Shown here in pieces: positions 34,641-47,400 of a stretch of DNA of 64,000 nucleotides (the stretch's first letter is position 1; each line of letters opens with the position of its first letter). The notes below the pieces were generated by a model, which saw only the letters and a program-made list of their open reading frames with translations, had not been told where the DNA came from and did no database searches. Both the position numbers and the translations under genes were made by a program. Source of the stretch: Gnetum montanum (lineage: Eukaryota > Streptophyta > Gnetopsida > Gnetales > Gnetaceae); contig MNCI01000851.1 of assembly GCA_015680685.1 (NCBI GenBank), positions 375,619 through 439,618 on the forward strand, read 5' to 3'.

Positions 34641-35409
34641 GGAATCATGATAAAACAAGCTAGAGATAGTACCTAAGGAATCTAAAGTTAGCATACATAG
34701 TGATGTAACCTATGCCATGTAGTTCCATGGTAATCATTTAAATAATGTAAAATGTTTCATTATTATTTATACCTCTTTTCTTCTTATATTCTCCTAATTA
34801 TATTTTCTTTGATCTTAAACTTTACAATTTTATTTGTAATAGGATGTCACACCCAATTGTATTTAAGGCACATTATATGACAAAATTTTTATTTTGTAAA
34901 CTCATATGCCGAACATAATATATAAATACAATACACATGTTAAATTTAAAACATGTCTTCATTAGTAAGATTGGTGTTTTAAGTATAATTTATAAACACG
35001 ATCTAAACCCATCTTTAGATATATAGCAAATGAGAAACTTTCATAGAACCTAAAAAAATATATAGCATTGTCATAGATTACAGAAAAGTAACTTGCAACT
35101 TACAAGCTATAACCAATCACTCAAAGGAATCCTGATAAAAGAAGCAAGAGATAGTACCTAAGCAATGTAAAGTTAGTATACTAAGTGTTGAGTTATGCCA
35201 TGTAGTTTCATTACAATAATTTAACTAATGTCAAATATTTCATTGTTATTTATATCTCTTCTTTTCTTATTCTCTTAATTCTGTTCTCTTTGATCTAAAA
35301 ATTTACAATTTTATTTGTAAAACTTTACACCCAATTACATATTATATGATAAGATTTTTATTTTGTAAACTCATATGTTGAACATAATATGTAAATACAA
35401 TACACATAA
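34641..35409. repeat. Diverged direct repeat, about 300 bp, 485 bases apart
   Basis: 34641-34940 and 35126-35409 share a long series of phrases in order, including AGAGATAGTACCTAAG, GTTATGCCATGTAGTT (CCTATGCCATGTAGTT in the first), TTTACAATTTTATTTGTAA and TTTTTATTTTGTAAACTCATATG. The second copy is cut off at 35410, where Athila pol begins, so the duplication predates that insertion. No coding content is visible. Confidence 0.8.
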
Positions 35410-35410
35410 T

Positions 35411-37595
35411 TAGTTGTGCACCCATAGTGCTTCGGCTTGCACAATGGATGTAGTAAGTGCATTTCTGATCATCCAACTATGTGAGTATGACACCCGAAGG
35501 CATAATTTGATGCATCTGTCATGATATGGAATGGCCTGGACGAGTGAGGTGATCATAGAATTAGAGTTTCTACAAGCTTTTGCTTAAGTTGCTCGAATTA
35601 TTCTTGCATTCCTTGGTCTAGGAAAACAGACCATCCTTCTTTGTAAGCTTCACCAATGGTATGGCAATCTTAGAAAAATTCTCTTTGAAGCACTAGTAGT
35701 AGCTAGCATGACCAAGGAATGATCATGCATCTTTGAAAATTTCTGGTTGGTGGATAATTCCTTAGATGACCCTTGTTTTCTTAGGGTCCATCTCAATCCC
35801 TTCTTGTGATATTCTGTGCCTCAAGACAATAACCTCTTGGACTAGCAGATGGCTCGTTTACCAATTAAGCCAAAGGTGGATCTTCACATACCTTTTAGCA
35901 CTTACTCAAGGTGGTTCAAAACTTACTCAAATGTAGTCCCATAGATAGAGAAGTCATCCATGAAGACTTTCACCCCACTACCGATCTACTGTTGAAAGAT
36001 GCTCAAGACAAGCCATTGAAAGGTTGTAGGGTTACTGCATAGACCAAATGACATTTTCTTGTATGCCAAAGTCCCCCATGGACTTGTGAATGTTGTTTTG
36101 GCCTGATCCTCTAGTGCAATCTAAATTTGGTTATATCCATTATAACCATTGAGAAAGCTATGGTAGTAATGCTTAGAGATAGTCTCTAACACTTGATCCA
36201 CAAATGGCAATGGAAAATTATCTTTGTATGTCACCATGTTCAACAATCTAAAGTTAATACAAACCCTTCACTTGACACCTTTCTTTGGCACTATCACTAA
36301 TGGTCTAACCCACTTGCTATTTGCAATGGAATAGATGAACCTCACATTGAGGAGTTGTTCAATCTCCTCCTTGACAACTACTTTAGTTTCAGGTTCAACC
36401 ATTGTTGTGACTACCTCTTTGGCTTTATGGAGGCATCTGTATAGATGTAGTGTTGGCATATCTGTGGATGAATTCCAATCAGTTCATGATATGACAAGGT
36501 AAAGGTTATTAACCATTTGTTGATCACCTTCAACAACTTCTCTTTTTATCTTGAAGCAAATTGGCATTAATTATAGCTAGCTTTCCATTATTCAAAAAAG
36601 CATATTCCATGCTAGTAGGTAGAGTTTTCAACTCCAAGGGCTCCTATTTGAAACTTTTAGGGATTTCCAACTCTTCCTAATAAGTGTCATGAGGTTCATC
36701 ATCAGAGAGTTGGTGATGGCTCTACTCCATCTCATCCATGCCTTTAACATAGGCACTTGTCAAACTCTTAGTTGATTCCATGTAAATTATTAGGCTACTA
36801 TTAAGATTAGCTATCAGCCACTAGGTGCCCTCTTGTTTTATGTTTGCTACATATAGGCACCTTTGAATTTTAGACACATCTGTACATTACCTACAGGATA
36901 TGATAGATGTACTTTTCACAAACCATAGTTTCTACACATAGTTGCACCCTGTGTCATTGTATGCAATGCATGGAACTTGCTTCTTGTCCATCTTCCCAAA
37001 TTCATTTTTCTTGGAAATCCCTAAGGAGAGGTCTTTGATTCCCAATTGTCCATCAATGGTGCTCAACCAAGCCATTCCCATGATGATTAGGAAGTCCCCC
37101 TTGCAGTTATCAACATGGATTACTAGGAAGCTAGCAGGATAGGACCATCCATAAATGATGATCACAATGCCCTCCATCAATCCCAAGGTAATAGTGGTGG
37201 ACTAATCGACCAACTCAAGATGAATATTGTTCTTCTTGAGTGGAGGCAGGTTCTAGGCTTTGTACATCTCATGAGAAATTAGATGTACACTAGAACTTGA
37301 GTCTAGAAAGGCCTTGCAAGGCTCATTCCCAGTGATTTGTAGGTAAATAAGGAGACTCCTAAGATCAAATATTTTCCTAAGAAGATGGCTAGCCTTAATC
37401 CAATCAGTTACAACATGAGTCAACCTGACAATATACACTTTGGGAGGTGTTTGGTTTGAAGGGGACTCAAATGATGTAGATGCAAAGGATGAGGGAGAAG
37501 TAGGGCTATTAGCCACATATGTTTGTGAGGGCTTTGTAGGACTATTGATTTGAAAGAATAGTCTTTTGGGATTTATTTTTTGAACAACATGGCTA
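35411..37595 (-). pseudogene. Athila-type gag-protease-RT remnant
   Basis: Minus strand. 37580-37253 holds a gag tail and protease segment, FLDSSSSVHLISHEMYKA, with the DSG site altered to DSS. 36459-36268 is the RT entry with RFIYSIANSKWVRPLVIVPK. Near 35983-35945 the frame reads VFMDDFSIYG, so the catalytic Asp pair is intact here, unlike in the copy at 53760-60840. Thumb and RNase H start follow to 35411. Stops are frequent. Its upstream part is cut by the plus-strand LTR at 37596. Confidence 0.8.
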
Positions 37596-38591
37596 AGGAG
37601 TTGTGATGGGATGCGATATTGCATGAGTCGTGATATCGTGGCCATTGCAATATTGCATCCCATGTGATATCGCTTACGCGATATCACGTCGTCCCCTATG
37701 ATATCGCGTACACGATATCGTGGTCTGTCGCCATATCTATAAATAAGAAGTGGCACTCCCCTTATTCCTTATCCTAGGCTTAAAGTAGCGAAGCTCTGGC
37801 GGATTGATCACCCCAAAGATAAATTATTTTCCATGTGCCCGTAGTAGGAGTCCCCAAGTGAACAGATCTTTATTCGAGCAACTTTGTACCTGAATGCAAG
37901 TTGTGTATGACAATAAAGACGAGCTTTGTGGATAAACCTTGTAGTACATGGAATAGGTTTATTACATGTTATTTCTTACATGTTATTTGTTACCTGCAGT
38001 AGCATGGTATGAGTACGACTTGATTACGAGCATTTACGAATGTGTACGGTTAGTCAAGGAATCGATTACTCATCGCAATTAGTCTCTCTCACCCTCAACT
38101 CCTAGAACATGGGATAAGTACGACTTGGTTACAAGCATTCAAGGATGTGTACGGTTAGCTGAGGAATGGATGCTTATCACACTTAGGTTAGTTAAGTACC
38201 TCAATATGACCACTTCGAGTATGTGCGTTACGTGTGGTGATCCCAATAACGATTAGCATTTGGTAGCCACAATTGTATAAATCAGGGTGTGTATAGTAAG
38301 TGGGAATGGATGTTGACACTAGGGACTTAGTGCATTAGTTAGAGTTAGTTAGTTTCTCAACCCTTTACCTCTTAGCATAGGAGAAAAACATAAAATACCA
38401 TAAAAATCATATACCTCAGACTTGCTTAACCAAACACTGTGACACATACAAGCAAGCCTAGGAAGACAACGATTAATTAACCCCAAGTGTTCCAAGCAGC
38501 GTGTAGGCATTTAGTCTATGGAGTTCGATCGGATCATGCATGCAACGCTCGTATTCGTATGGTTGAGTGTAGGGATACCCGCCACTCATCA
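37596..38591 (+). repeat. Athila-like LTR with GATATCG array
   Basis: The LTR ends CTCATCA and is followed by a primer-binding site. Its U3 end (about 37610-37730) carries at least five GATATC or GATATCGC units, several flanked by CG, then TCTATAAATAAG as the TATA region (about 37735). It retains more CpG than the related LTRs in this window. The start is placed where the Athila pol fragment of opposite orientation ends. Confidence 0.7.
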
Positions 38592-38611
38592 TTGGCACTG
38601 TTGCTGGGGAC
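38592..38611 (+). other. Primer-binding site (tRNA-Asp type)
   Basis: TTGGCACTGTTGCTGGGGAC directly follows the LTR. Within the 17-base core, the three differences from the tRNA-Asp complement are all transitions. Confidence 0.75.
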
Positions 38612-38734
38612 TAAGTGTTTGTATGCTAATTAGAACATAAGGAAATCATTCACATTGTTGTGAGCCTTAACGAACCTTTGGGTTGATTAGTTAGATAAGA
38701 ACTTATATAATGGTGAATAGCATACCGATAAAAA

Positions 38735-41400
38735 ATGACTTGTTCTCACAAAGCTAATTCACCTAGGACTAACACTGAAGATAGTTGGCAACACACACCG
38801 CATAACCTTAACCACCTAAGTCCTAAACAATATAAGATAGTTTATACTCATCTTGATGAGTATATTTCGAACTTTACTTTTATCCTCCATCAAGATGAAC
38901 AACTGCGATGGAGAGACTTGCAAGGTAACATTGTGTTACCCCCGGATCGATCAGTCCTAAACATGCTCTTTCATGCCTTGGCATAGATTGGCATGCAGGA
39001 AGTATTTGTTGAATACATTGCTAAGGAATTTGATATGAGGGATTATTATCCCAGAGATGTGCAATGTAAGAGAGACTTAAGGCAGGAGAGTCAACACACA
39101 CTGCTGAAGGGCAAAGCACTGCACGTCCTTAGTGAAATAGGAGACGAGGAACCCCTTATAACGGGTTCTTTAGCAATGGATGTTCCCCCTCCTCATGATG
39201 GTGAAGAGGTTAAGCATCAGACAAAGCCTTTGATCAACTATACATACTACAGGTTCTGATCCCCATGAACACCAACTGTTCACGGAAGGAGCAATCACTC
39301 ACACTAAGGATGGACACTTAGATCATTATAACAATCAAGGCCGAAGCAGCCAAAGAGAAGGTAAGAAACATCACCATGGTGATGGCTCCCCTTCCTCTTC
39401 TCCTTCATCTCACCACTCACACTCTTCTTCCACATCTGGGCACAGCCATCGTGAACATAATGGTGAGGGTAAAGGTAAAGAAGATGAGAGACCTCAACAG
39501 GAAGGTCGAGAGATAGGACGAGGACAAGGATGTAGGGAGAGTAGGAAACCACGAAGATATCATAGACATCATGAAAGAAATGATCATGAAGAACCCATAC
39601 TTGCAGCCTGAAGTATACTTGACATTACAGAGGCTATTAGGATTCCCACAAGGCACTTAAAAGATAGTCGGATCAAGAATTTGGACATAAATAATATCCC
39701 ACGTTTTGAAGGGGGATACAACGCTGATCCACAGTATCATTTATAGGCATTCCACGATGCTTGTGCCTTGTAGAATATAGACAATGAGTGGTAGAAGCTT
39801 AAGTTGTTCCCAAGGACACTCATCAAAGAAGTAGAGAGCTAGTACCAGTCTTTAAAACTGGAAACCATCAGGAGGTGGAGTACGATGCTTGAACTTTTCA
39901 ACAATAAATATCAGACGTACTCCAGAGTGTCCAATTTGCATAAGCAGATCTAAGGCTGGAAATAAGGTGCTTATGAACCCTTGGATGCTGCCATGGCCCG
40001 CTACTATACATTGCTACATTGTTGCCCGGGCCATGGGTACGCTCAGCGAGATCAACTTTGCCACATCGTGGATGGGCTAAGGCACGAAACGAGATGAACC
40101 CTTGGAACTTATGCCCAAGGGAGGCTGTCACAACTTAGAGCCCAAGAAGTACAAAGCTTGTTGAACAATTAGCACAAGAAGAGGTGAACTACGTAAGAGG
40201 GAAAGTGCGGAAGAATACAACCGCGACCTCTCCCTTTGCAAGAAGGGAGTGAAATTTTGTGATGAGGAGAATGAGTCACCACTCGAAGAGTTGGTGAACC
40301 GGAAAACCTTGCTAATCCAAAAATTAACAACCGAAGTATCGGCCAAGGTAGACCAAATGTGGGATTCCTTAAACTTAAGAATTGAAACAGTATTGAAAAT
40401 CATAGAAGAGTCTAAGGAGGAATGAAGTAGTGACAAAGGTAAAAAAAAGCAGAGAAATTCAAGCCTTGCACATAATAAGGGTAAGAGAAAAATTCCTATC
40501 TCTGATGAGGCTGTGAACTATGACACAGATGATGATAGTGGATGTGAGGTTTGCTACTATGACCATCCTAAGGGATGTTGCCCAGTTATCTCACATCTAT
40601 ATGAGTCTAGGGTGTATGCGCTAAATCCAAGACTCAACCAACGGCAAACACCCCGAAGGTTACCTTATCCATAGGGTAACCCAAGGCAGTTCCACCAAGC
40701 ACTAACGTATTATCCAAGTGGAACTCCACCAAAGCCCATTGGATAACATTAACAGTGGCAATACCCACAGTTATGGGGGATGCTACCGCCAACATAATAG
40801 TACCCTTACCAGCAGCCTGATCCTTATGATTATTATGTGCAGCAGCCGGTTTCTCTAGGTGACTCTATGGGTCACACTACTCTCCAACGTCACTACCAAG
40901 TTTGGGAGTACTTCAGGAGGACTCCTTCTCCTCCAGGAGACATCTCACACTTATCCCATCCTCCAACTCCATCCACACCTCTTCCACTCATAGTTCCCAT
41001 ACAACCTGTTCCAACAATGCAAGGGGAATTTCCTACTCAACCGCAACAACGTAATGCCGTGAGAGCTGTAAATATTCAGCCTATAGATATTCAACCTAGT
41101 GCTGGTTCTAACAATTGTACAAAGAAGAGGTCCTTCTTCAGAACTAGGAGCCCGGACAAACTCTCGCAACAACAAGCGGTTGAGTACATGTGTATGCCTC
41201 CGACAACTAACCCTTTAGAGCATCCTTCAGTCCAAAAGAACTGTACACATACAGTTATGTTAACACATACCGTAACTTACTGGATCAAGGTAGGCCACCT
41301 TCCCAGGAAACTATCTGACCTTGGGAGCCCCTTAATTCATTTACAAATCATCGAAAATGCACCACATTGAGCTCTTCTTGACTTAGGTTCATTACAATGA
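38735..41400 (+). pseudogene. Athila gag, best-preserved copy, truncated in protease
   Basis: ATG at 38735 opens a frame (MTCSHKANSPRTNTEDSW) with NFTFILHQDEQLRWRDLQGN, then continues with interruptions: a segment with YPRDVQCKRDLRQ (38993-39259), a His/Ser-rich linker, the capsid region near 39690-40100, a charged segment with NRKTLLIQKLTTEVSAKVDQ (about 40300), a cysteine cluster CEVCYYDHPKGCCPV (about 40546), and a Pro/Gln-rich tail with PTPSTPLPLIVPIQPV (40837-41370). It ends at a protease start, LLDLGS, near 41390, where the element is broken off. This copy has the longest open stretches of the family here. Confidence 0.75.
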
Positions 41401-41429
41401 TATCGGGTAGGTATGGAATTATTGAGGGA

Positions 41430-43510
41430 ATGGAACTAATGGGATGACATGTGAATGGATCATTATGACAAGACTTGACAAAACTGGTATTCATGACAAT
41501 AGGGGTGAACACCTTATTACATTGACATCAGGCCACATTTGGCAACTTGAGAGAAAAGAGAAGAGAGAAGAGAAGAGAAGAAGAGAGAAGAAGTCTTGCT
41601 GCTACCAATGCCCAGACTGCACCTTTCATTGTCCATCTGTAAGCACATCATCAATCTTGCTCCTTGCATAGCCACCTTCAACACTTCTCCATTCTAAGTT
41701 CTCTCTCCAGATCTAGTCCATTGTTGCATGATCGCCATCTGCACACATAACACAGTCTTATATTAGCAAGGGTAAATGAATTTCAATGTGGTTATACCTT
41801 ACTTCGGTGTAAGTCCATTGGCTGGGTTGTGGTATGGCTAATACGGATCTGGGAATATATAAATGATGACTATCAAAGGTGTAGGGGTTAGGAAGAAAAT
41901 CAAAAAAATTTGGTGCTAGGAGAAAATTGATTCTATTGTCGGTGTCTTGGCGGTGGCGCTTTCGCCTTGCACAGATGCAAACGCAACACATTGTTCCTTC
42001 CTGGTGGTGGTGCTCTCCTCGTTTTCCCTGTGAATTTTATTAGGCGCACCCATTACCAGGTCAAGGTGAATTTTATTAGGTGTACCGATTACCAGGTCAA
42101 GATTTACAGCAGAATAAATTCTATTATACCTGTTGGCTTGCATTTTATGGGTCACAGAGATGCTAAAACCAAAACTGTGCATTGGACCAGTTAAATAGAT
42201 CATCACGGTGCCGCGTAACAAGCATGGTTTCAAAATAAACAAACAGTAAACAATACACACGGGAGTTCAAATCAGAAGCAGCAAAGGTTTGGATATGAGA
42301 AAAGTTAGCGATTGATCCTGCTGGAGAAATTCTCTTACGCGTCTGGAGGATAGACTCTTATGCAGGCTACATTGGATGTAGTATCCTCTGGATGCCACGC
42401 GCTGTGTGGGTAGCAAAACCTATACGCCATTGACCTTGAAGGCTGATTCAAGTCAATAAAATAAAAACAACGAAACACGTCAGGCATCCAATGCGTCCAA
42501 TCATTGATAGCCCTTGAGTTTGACACGGTCTTGTTATACCTATTCGTTTCGGATCGTCACGTCTGCGACGTTATATCTCTGTATATCCTAAAAATATACA
42601 TAATAGTGTGTCCCTTTGCTTACCTGCAACTTATTATCTCATCATGAAGTTAAACTTTCACTTATGCAAAATGCATGACTTAGCAGCTAAATTATGATAT
42701 TGGAGCGAGGACATAGATCACAGATGCGGTGGAAATTTAACCATTTAAGTAATCTAATCAGGAAAAGTTTATCTTGGTATAATGGCCAAAGGTCAAAACA
42801 AGAAATTATTAAAAAAAAGGCTTCCTGAGGAATAAGCGTCTTTACGTGGCTTTAAACTATACACGTATTTTACGATAACAAGTGACCTGAAAGCCCTCAT
42901 TCTTACTCGATGCAGAGACTAATTATTAAGTCAAAATACACTTTCTCCTCTCTCTAAAATGTAGAACTCTTTTTGGGTCTCGATTCGGTATTAATGCATC
43001 CCATTGACCATGTGTGCCAGAACCGACATTCGTCCATGGCAATGGGTTCTTCCATGTCCATGCGATACCGGCTCTTTTTTATTGTTTTGAGCCCAGGTAC
43101 GATGGCATGGCATCATGTAGTTATCATCCCTATTTCACCATGCCCAAGGTGTTTTGAAAAAAAAAATTATATCATTTGTAGGTTTTTTCGTTTCCATACT
43201 CATTTCTTTTTTGCACTCGGTGTGCTCATTCATTTTGTTTTTGCAGTCGCTAATTTCTGTTGTCTTTTCATCGTAATCGATTTTGTGTAAGGTTGTTCTT
43301 GAAGATGACCTCATATTTGTAGTGAGAAAGCTTGGGATGGATGGTCTATAGAGATTCAAAGATCATGAAGCTGAGGTGAAGAGTATTTATGGAAATAAGC
43401 TTCCTAATAAAGTTCAAAGGATTTTTCTAGAGCTTAAAAGAAAAGCTATTTATATATGATTATATCCTTAGTGAAATCTTGGCTCATGCCTACTATGGGG
43501 AGTACTAGTG
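41430..43510. other. No recognisable gene; GA-rich tract
   Basis: A purine-rich GAGAAAAGAGAAGAGAGAAG tract lies at about 41552-41592. No domain, LTR or RNA gene could be identified in the rest. Open frames on both strands are short and mutually overlapping. Composition is somewhat less AT-rich than the transposon parts, so it may be host intergenic DNA. Confidence 0.4.
42030..42101. repeat. 36-bp tandem duplication
   Basis: GTGAATTTTATTAGGCGCAC begins at 42030 and recurs as GTGAATTTTATTAGGTGTAC at 42066; both units end ATTACCAGGTCAAG. Confidence 0.9.
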
Positions 43511-43514
43511 AGCC

Positions 43515-45465
43515 ATGACCTACATCTTCAGTGACTACATCCTAGAAACGTTAAACGACTATGTGGATGATATAGCAGTCAAGTCCAAGGAGGCAGCTGA
43601 TCACCAACGCGATATAGGGGTAGTTCTCAAATGTTGCCAAATGCATGATCTATGCCTTAATCCTAAGAAGTGTGTCTTCAGTGTAAGAACTGGACACATG
43701 TTAGGATTCGTAGTATCAAAGGCCAGAATAAGGGTGGACCCTGACAAAGTCAAGGCCATCATCAACCTGGCACCTCCTACAAACCTTAAGGAGTTACATG
43801 GCTTGCAAGATAGGATACAATTCATTCAAATGTTTATAGCAAATTTGACTGACAAGTTACATCCCATGCAACATCTGCTAAAGAAGGAGGTTAACTTCGA
43901 GTGAACAACCCAATGTCAAAAAGCCTTTGATGACTTGAAGAAAGATCTCTCACACCTTCCAACTATGCATCTGCCATAAAGGGATAAGCCTTTCTTCATC
44001 TACCTTGCCACCTCCGACACATCTATTGCAGCACTGCTATGTTAGAAACGATATGACGGATCTAAGAAACCAATGTATTATCTGAGTCATGCATTAATAG
44101 TGCATGAGGAAAAATACAAGAAGTACAGAGACATTGCCTCGCATTAACGTGTGCATTAAAAAAATGGAGATACTATCTATTTCGTAGTGCAGTCAACATC
44201 ATTTACAAGAGCAACATACTTCAGGCTATCACTAACAACCTGTATGAAAGTAGCAGGATAGCCCAATGGAAAGTTCGGCCTACACTATGTAAGCAGGCTA
44301 TCGCAGAGTTCGGCCTACACTATGTAAGCCACTTGTTGACTAAGCGTCAAGCCATAGCAACGTAGCTTACAACCTCACCTATCGACGACCATGTAACCAT
44401 AGACCTCGAATTCTCGGATGAACATGTTGACACTATCAACATCATCCCCTCACACCTAGAGACTACCTTACACTTCGACGATGCTTCAACTGTGCGAGGA
44501 GGTAGCGTAGGTGTTGTCATTACGCTTCCCTCTAGGGAAATGCACCCATCTGCTTATCATTTTACATTCCCCTACACTAAAAATGTGGTAGAATATGAAG
44601 GGCTACTCATAGGCCTTTCAGCTACCCAAACACTATGCATACAACACTTGGAAATCTACGGTGATTCATAACTAGTTGTGAATCAAATCACCAGGGTCTA
44701 CATCTACAAGGCTATACACATACAACCCTACTGCAACCTAGCAAAAAGCATGCTTAAGCAATTTGCAACCATAGATGTGCAACACGTGCCATGAAACGAG
44801 AAGACCATGGAAAATGCCTTAGCCACCCTTGCATTAAACATTCCACCACACTCATTCGCAAGTCTTCCAATGTTAATAGTCAAATGCATTGAGCCTATCA
44901 CTTAGGTAGGACATGTGGCCTCCATCAGTGCTGCTGATGCCCAGGAGTGGTACTCTAACATTAAAGCCTACCTGTAACATGGAGAACCCCCATGCGGAGT
45001 AACACCTGCTCAGAAAGATGTGATCCGTAAGCATGCTTGGCAATATACGCTCATGGGGAATGATGCCCTATGTTGTCGTTCCTACGATGGGGTATTGCTG
45101 GCATGCGTGGGTGGGGAGAAAGCTTATAAGGTAGTTAATGAGGTGCATGAAGGACTATGCAGTGGAGACATAGCACCCAAGGCTATGGATGTGAAAATCA
45201 TATGCCTAGGGTACTATTGGCCCCACATGAAAAGCGATTACTTGTCAAAAGTTACGACATGTGACATGTGCCATAGATATGCAAATCTCATACACATCTC
45301 ACCTACAGACCTCCACCCAATGTAAATCATGTGGCCTTTCCAACGATGGGGACTAGACCTCTAGGACCTATCACACCTAAATCTTCCACAGGGCATAGCT
45401 TCATTATCACCACCACCGAGTATTTTACTAAGTCAGTGGAAGCCATTCCCCTGAGGAAAACGACA
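43515..45465 (+). pseudogene. Ty3/gypsy Tat-lineage pol remnant (RT to integrase start)
   Basis: The frame starts mid-RT with TYIFSDYILETLNDYVDDIA, an intact YVDD box, then the thumb (MLGFVVSKARIRVDPDKVKA) to 43904. RNase H follows with stops (43905-44400). An archaeal-type second RNase H reads HFDDASTVRGGSVGVVI (about 44475), VVEYEGLLIGL and YGDS, the Tat signature. The integrase zinc-binding region is open (45020-45325, VHEGLCSGDI to TTCDMCHRYA), and the core starts (FIITTTEYFTKSVEAIPLRK) and breaks off near 45465. A 35-base duplication of AGTTCGGCCTACACTATGTA at 44272 and 44307 disrupts the RNase H part. Upstream RT and gag are missing. Confidence 0.85.
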
Positions 45466-45469
45466 TTCG

Positions 45470-46135
45470 GGTTTGAACTTCAAAGAGGTCCCAGCTTTTC
45501 AGCTTTTTGGGTTTGAACTTCTGGCACTTTTCTGGTTCAGACTTTGACTTTTTTGCACTGGCTCTTTTTCCTAGTTTCTAGCCTCTAACACTCTATAAAA
45601 GAAGCTGGCACTACAATCCCACACATTGTAAGCTTTCTGTTTAACACAGTAAATATTTAGCACTCCTTGTTGGTGTCCTGTTCTACTCTTTTTTACCACC
45701 TTGGTAGAAATTCTGCATTGTCATCCCCTGAGTCCACACCCAAGTGCATAGCCTCTCTACTCTACACATCTTGGTTACTCTCATGATGCCTACACTTCCC
45801 AGCACTGTGCAACCGACTGTATCCACCTTGACAAAGCAAAGTTGTAGCTTCGAAGTGGTGCATTTTTCTAACTGCATTTCACTTTACTTCCTGCTTAGTA
45901 CTTCATTTTATAATGCTTTCCATATTTTTTTTACATTTAAGCATCACCTCGCGTTATCAGTGTCATTTTTTTATTACACATTGTAAAAGGCTATATAGAC
46001 ACCGACTAAGTCCCTATCTGATTGACCAGACTATTCAGGGTGCCCCGTATCCATTCCATCTAGCAAGGCCCTCCCACGGATACAAGGTTGAGGCTGTTAA
46101 TGGTCGACAATCCCTCAATGTTTTTTTAGCCACTG
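45470..46135 (+). other. LTR-like segment with TATA box, origin unknown
   Basis: The Tat integrase breaks at about 45465 and a pyrimidine-rich stretch follows with CTCTATAAAAGAAGC near 45590, which looks like a promoter TATA region of an LTR. No second copy of this segment is present in the window, so its identity and borders are unproven. Copia gag begins near 46140. Confidence 0.3.
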
Positions 46136-46139
46136 ACAT

Positions 46140-47400
46140 TTTCAATCACTACAACTCTAAAATATTAATTTTAAAAAGAGAACATGATAAGCTTAAAATG
46201 AGAGAAGGTGAGAAAATAAAATATTACTTCTCTAGAGCAAATGATATTGTTGTGGCCATTAGAGGTGCTGGTAAAGACTTGCCCAAGAGCATTGTCATTA
46301 TTAAAATGATTAGAACACTTTAGTTGGAGTTCAAACTAAAGGTCATGACCATGGAGGAAATCAAACACTTTTTAACTCTAAAATTTAAATAGCTTCAAAG
46401 TTCTCTCATTGCTTATGAAATGAACCTCATAAGCAAAGGAGCTATCCAAGAAAAACCCATCGCTCTAAAGACTACTTCCAAGGAGAAGAAGCTCATTGAG
46501 CATGATGAGGGCAATAAACATGAGATTGCAATTCTCTCAAGGAAGCTATAATGATTAATAGAAAGAAGAAGAAAGGGGTGAAATCAACAAATATCTAACC
46601 TATTCAAAGGTAAAGAAAGAGGTAAGATTTTTTAAATTCTAACATTGATTTCTCTTCTATAGAGTGCTGGATTTGTGTTGGAAGAGGCCATATGGCCTCC
46701 AAATATCCTAGAAATAGTAGGATGAGGCACAAGAATAGATCCAATGATGAGATAAAGAAGACCAACTTCTATACAAGTTGGGATGATGGGAAGCAAAGTG
46801 AGAAAGAGGTGAAGGATGATGCAAAAAATTCTCATCTCATTTTCATGATCCTCATTGATGATGTTGCTAATTCACTAGATGATAATCTTAATGATGATGA
46901 GAGGTTTGATTTATTATGCAATGACCTTTTGTCTTTTCAAAATCTTCGCAATAAGTTAAATAAACAAGTGAAAACTAAGGATTAGGAAATCTCCTTGTTG
47001 AATTTAACTATTTAAGACCTTACTAAGAAACTCTCAATCCTAAAGACTAAGAATGAAGAGCCAACTTGGTCTTATGAATAGGCCAAAGTAGAAATTGTAG
47101 ATGTCACATTAGTAAATGAAAAGATAGTAGAGGGAAAGGAATCCTTTCATATGAATTTAGTACAAGAAAGAAGTCCACATGATAAGAGTGGAATACGGTG
47201 TTGTATGCAAGTGCAACCATCATCAAAAAGCCCATTGCAATCAAATGATCTTTTGAAGGATACTCCTACTATATCAAAATCAAAAGATGCTCCTAACCAC
47301 CAAAAAGATCCTAAAAGGATTGATCATCCTAATTGTTCTTACTACCATAAGAGGATTAGGTTCTATTGTTGTTATAAATTCGAGCATAAATAATGGGCTT
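46140..47400 (+). pseudogene. Sirevirus-like copia gag remnant
   Basis: The frame 46140-46320 reads KILILKREHDKLKMREGEKI, a gag core of the copia type, and continues through stops with MTMEEIKHFLTLK and a charged region. A knuckle CWICVGRGHMASKY at about 46665 has Tyr in place of the last Cys. 46692-46985 is open and acidic (DDVANSLDDNLNDDERFDLL). A second, damaged knuckle (FYCCYKFEHK) lies near 47361, and the minus-strand copy near 23300 preserves it as a full CCHC. Two knuckles plus a long charged linker fit large-gag copia elements. No pol follows. Confidence 0.65.
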
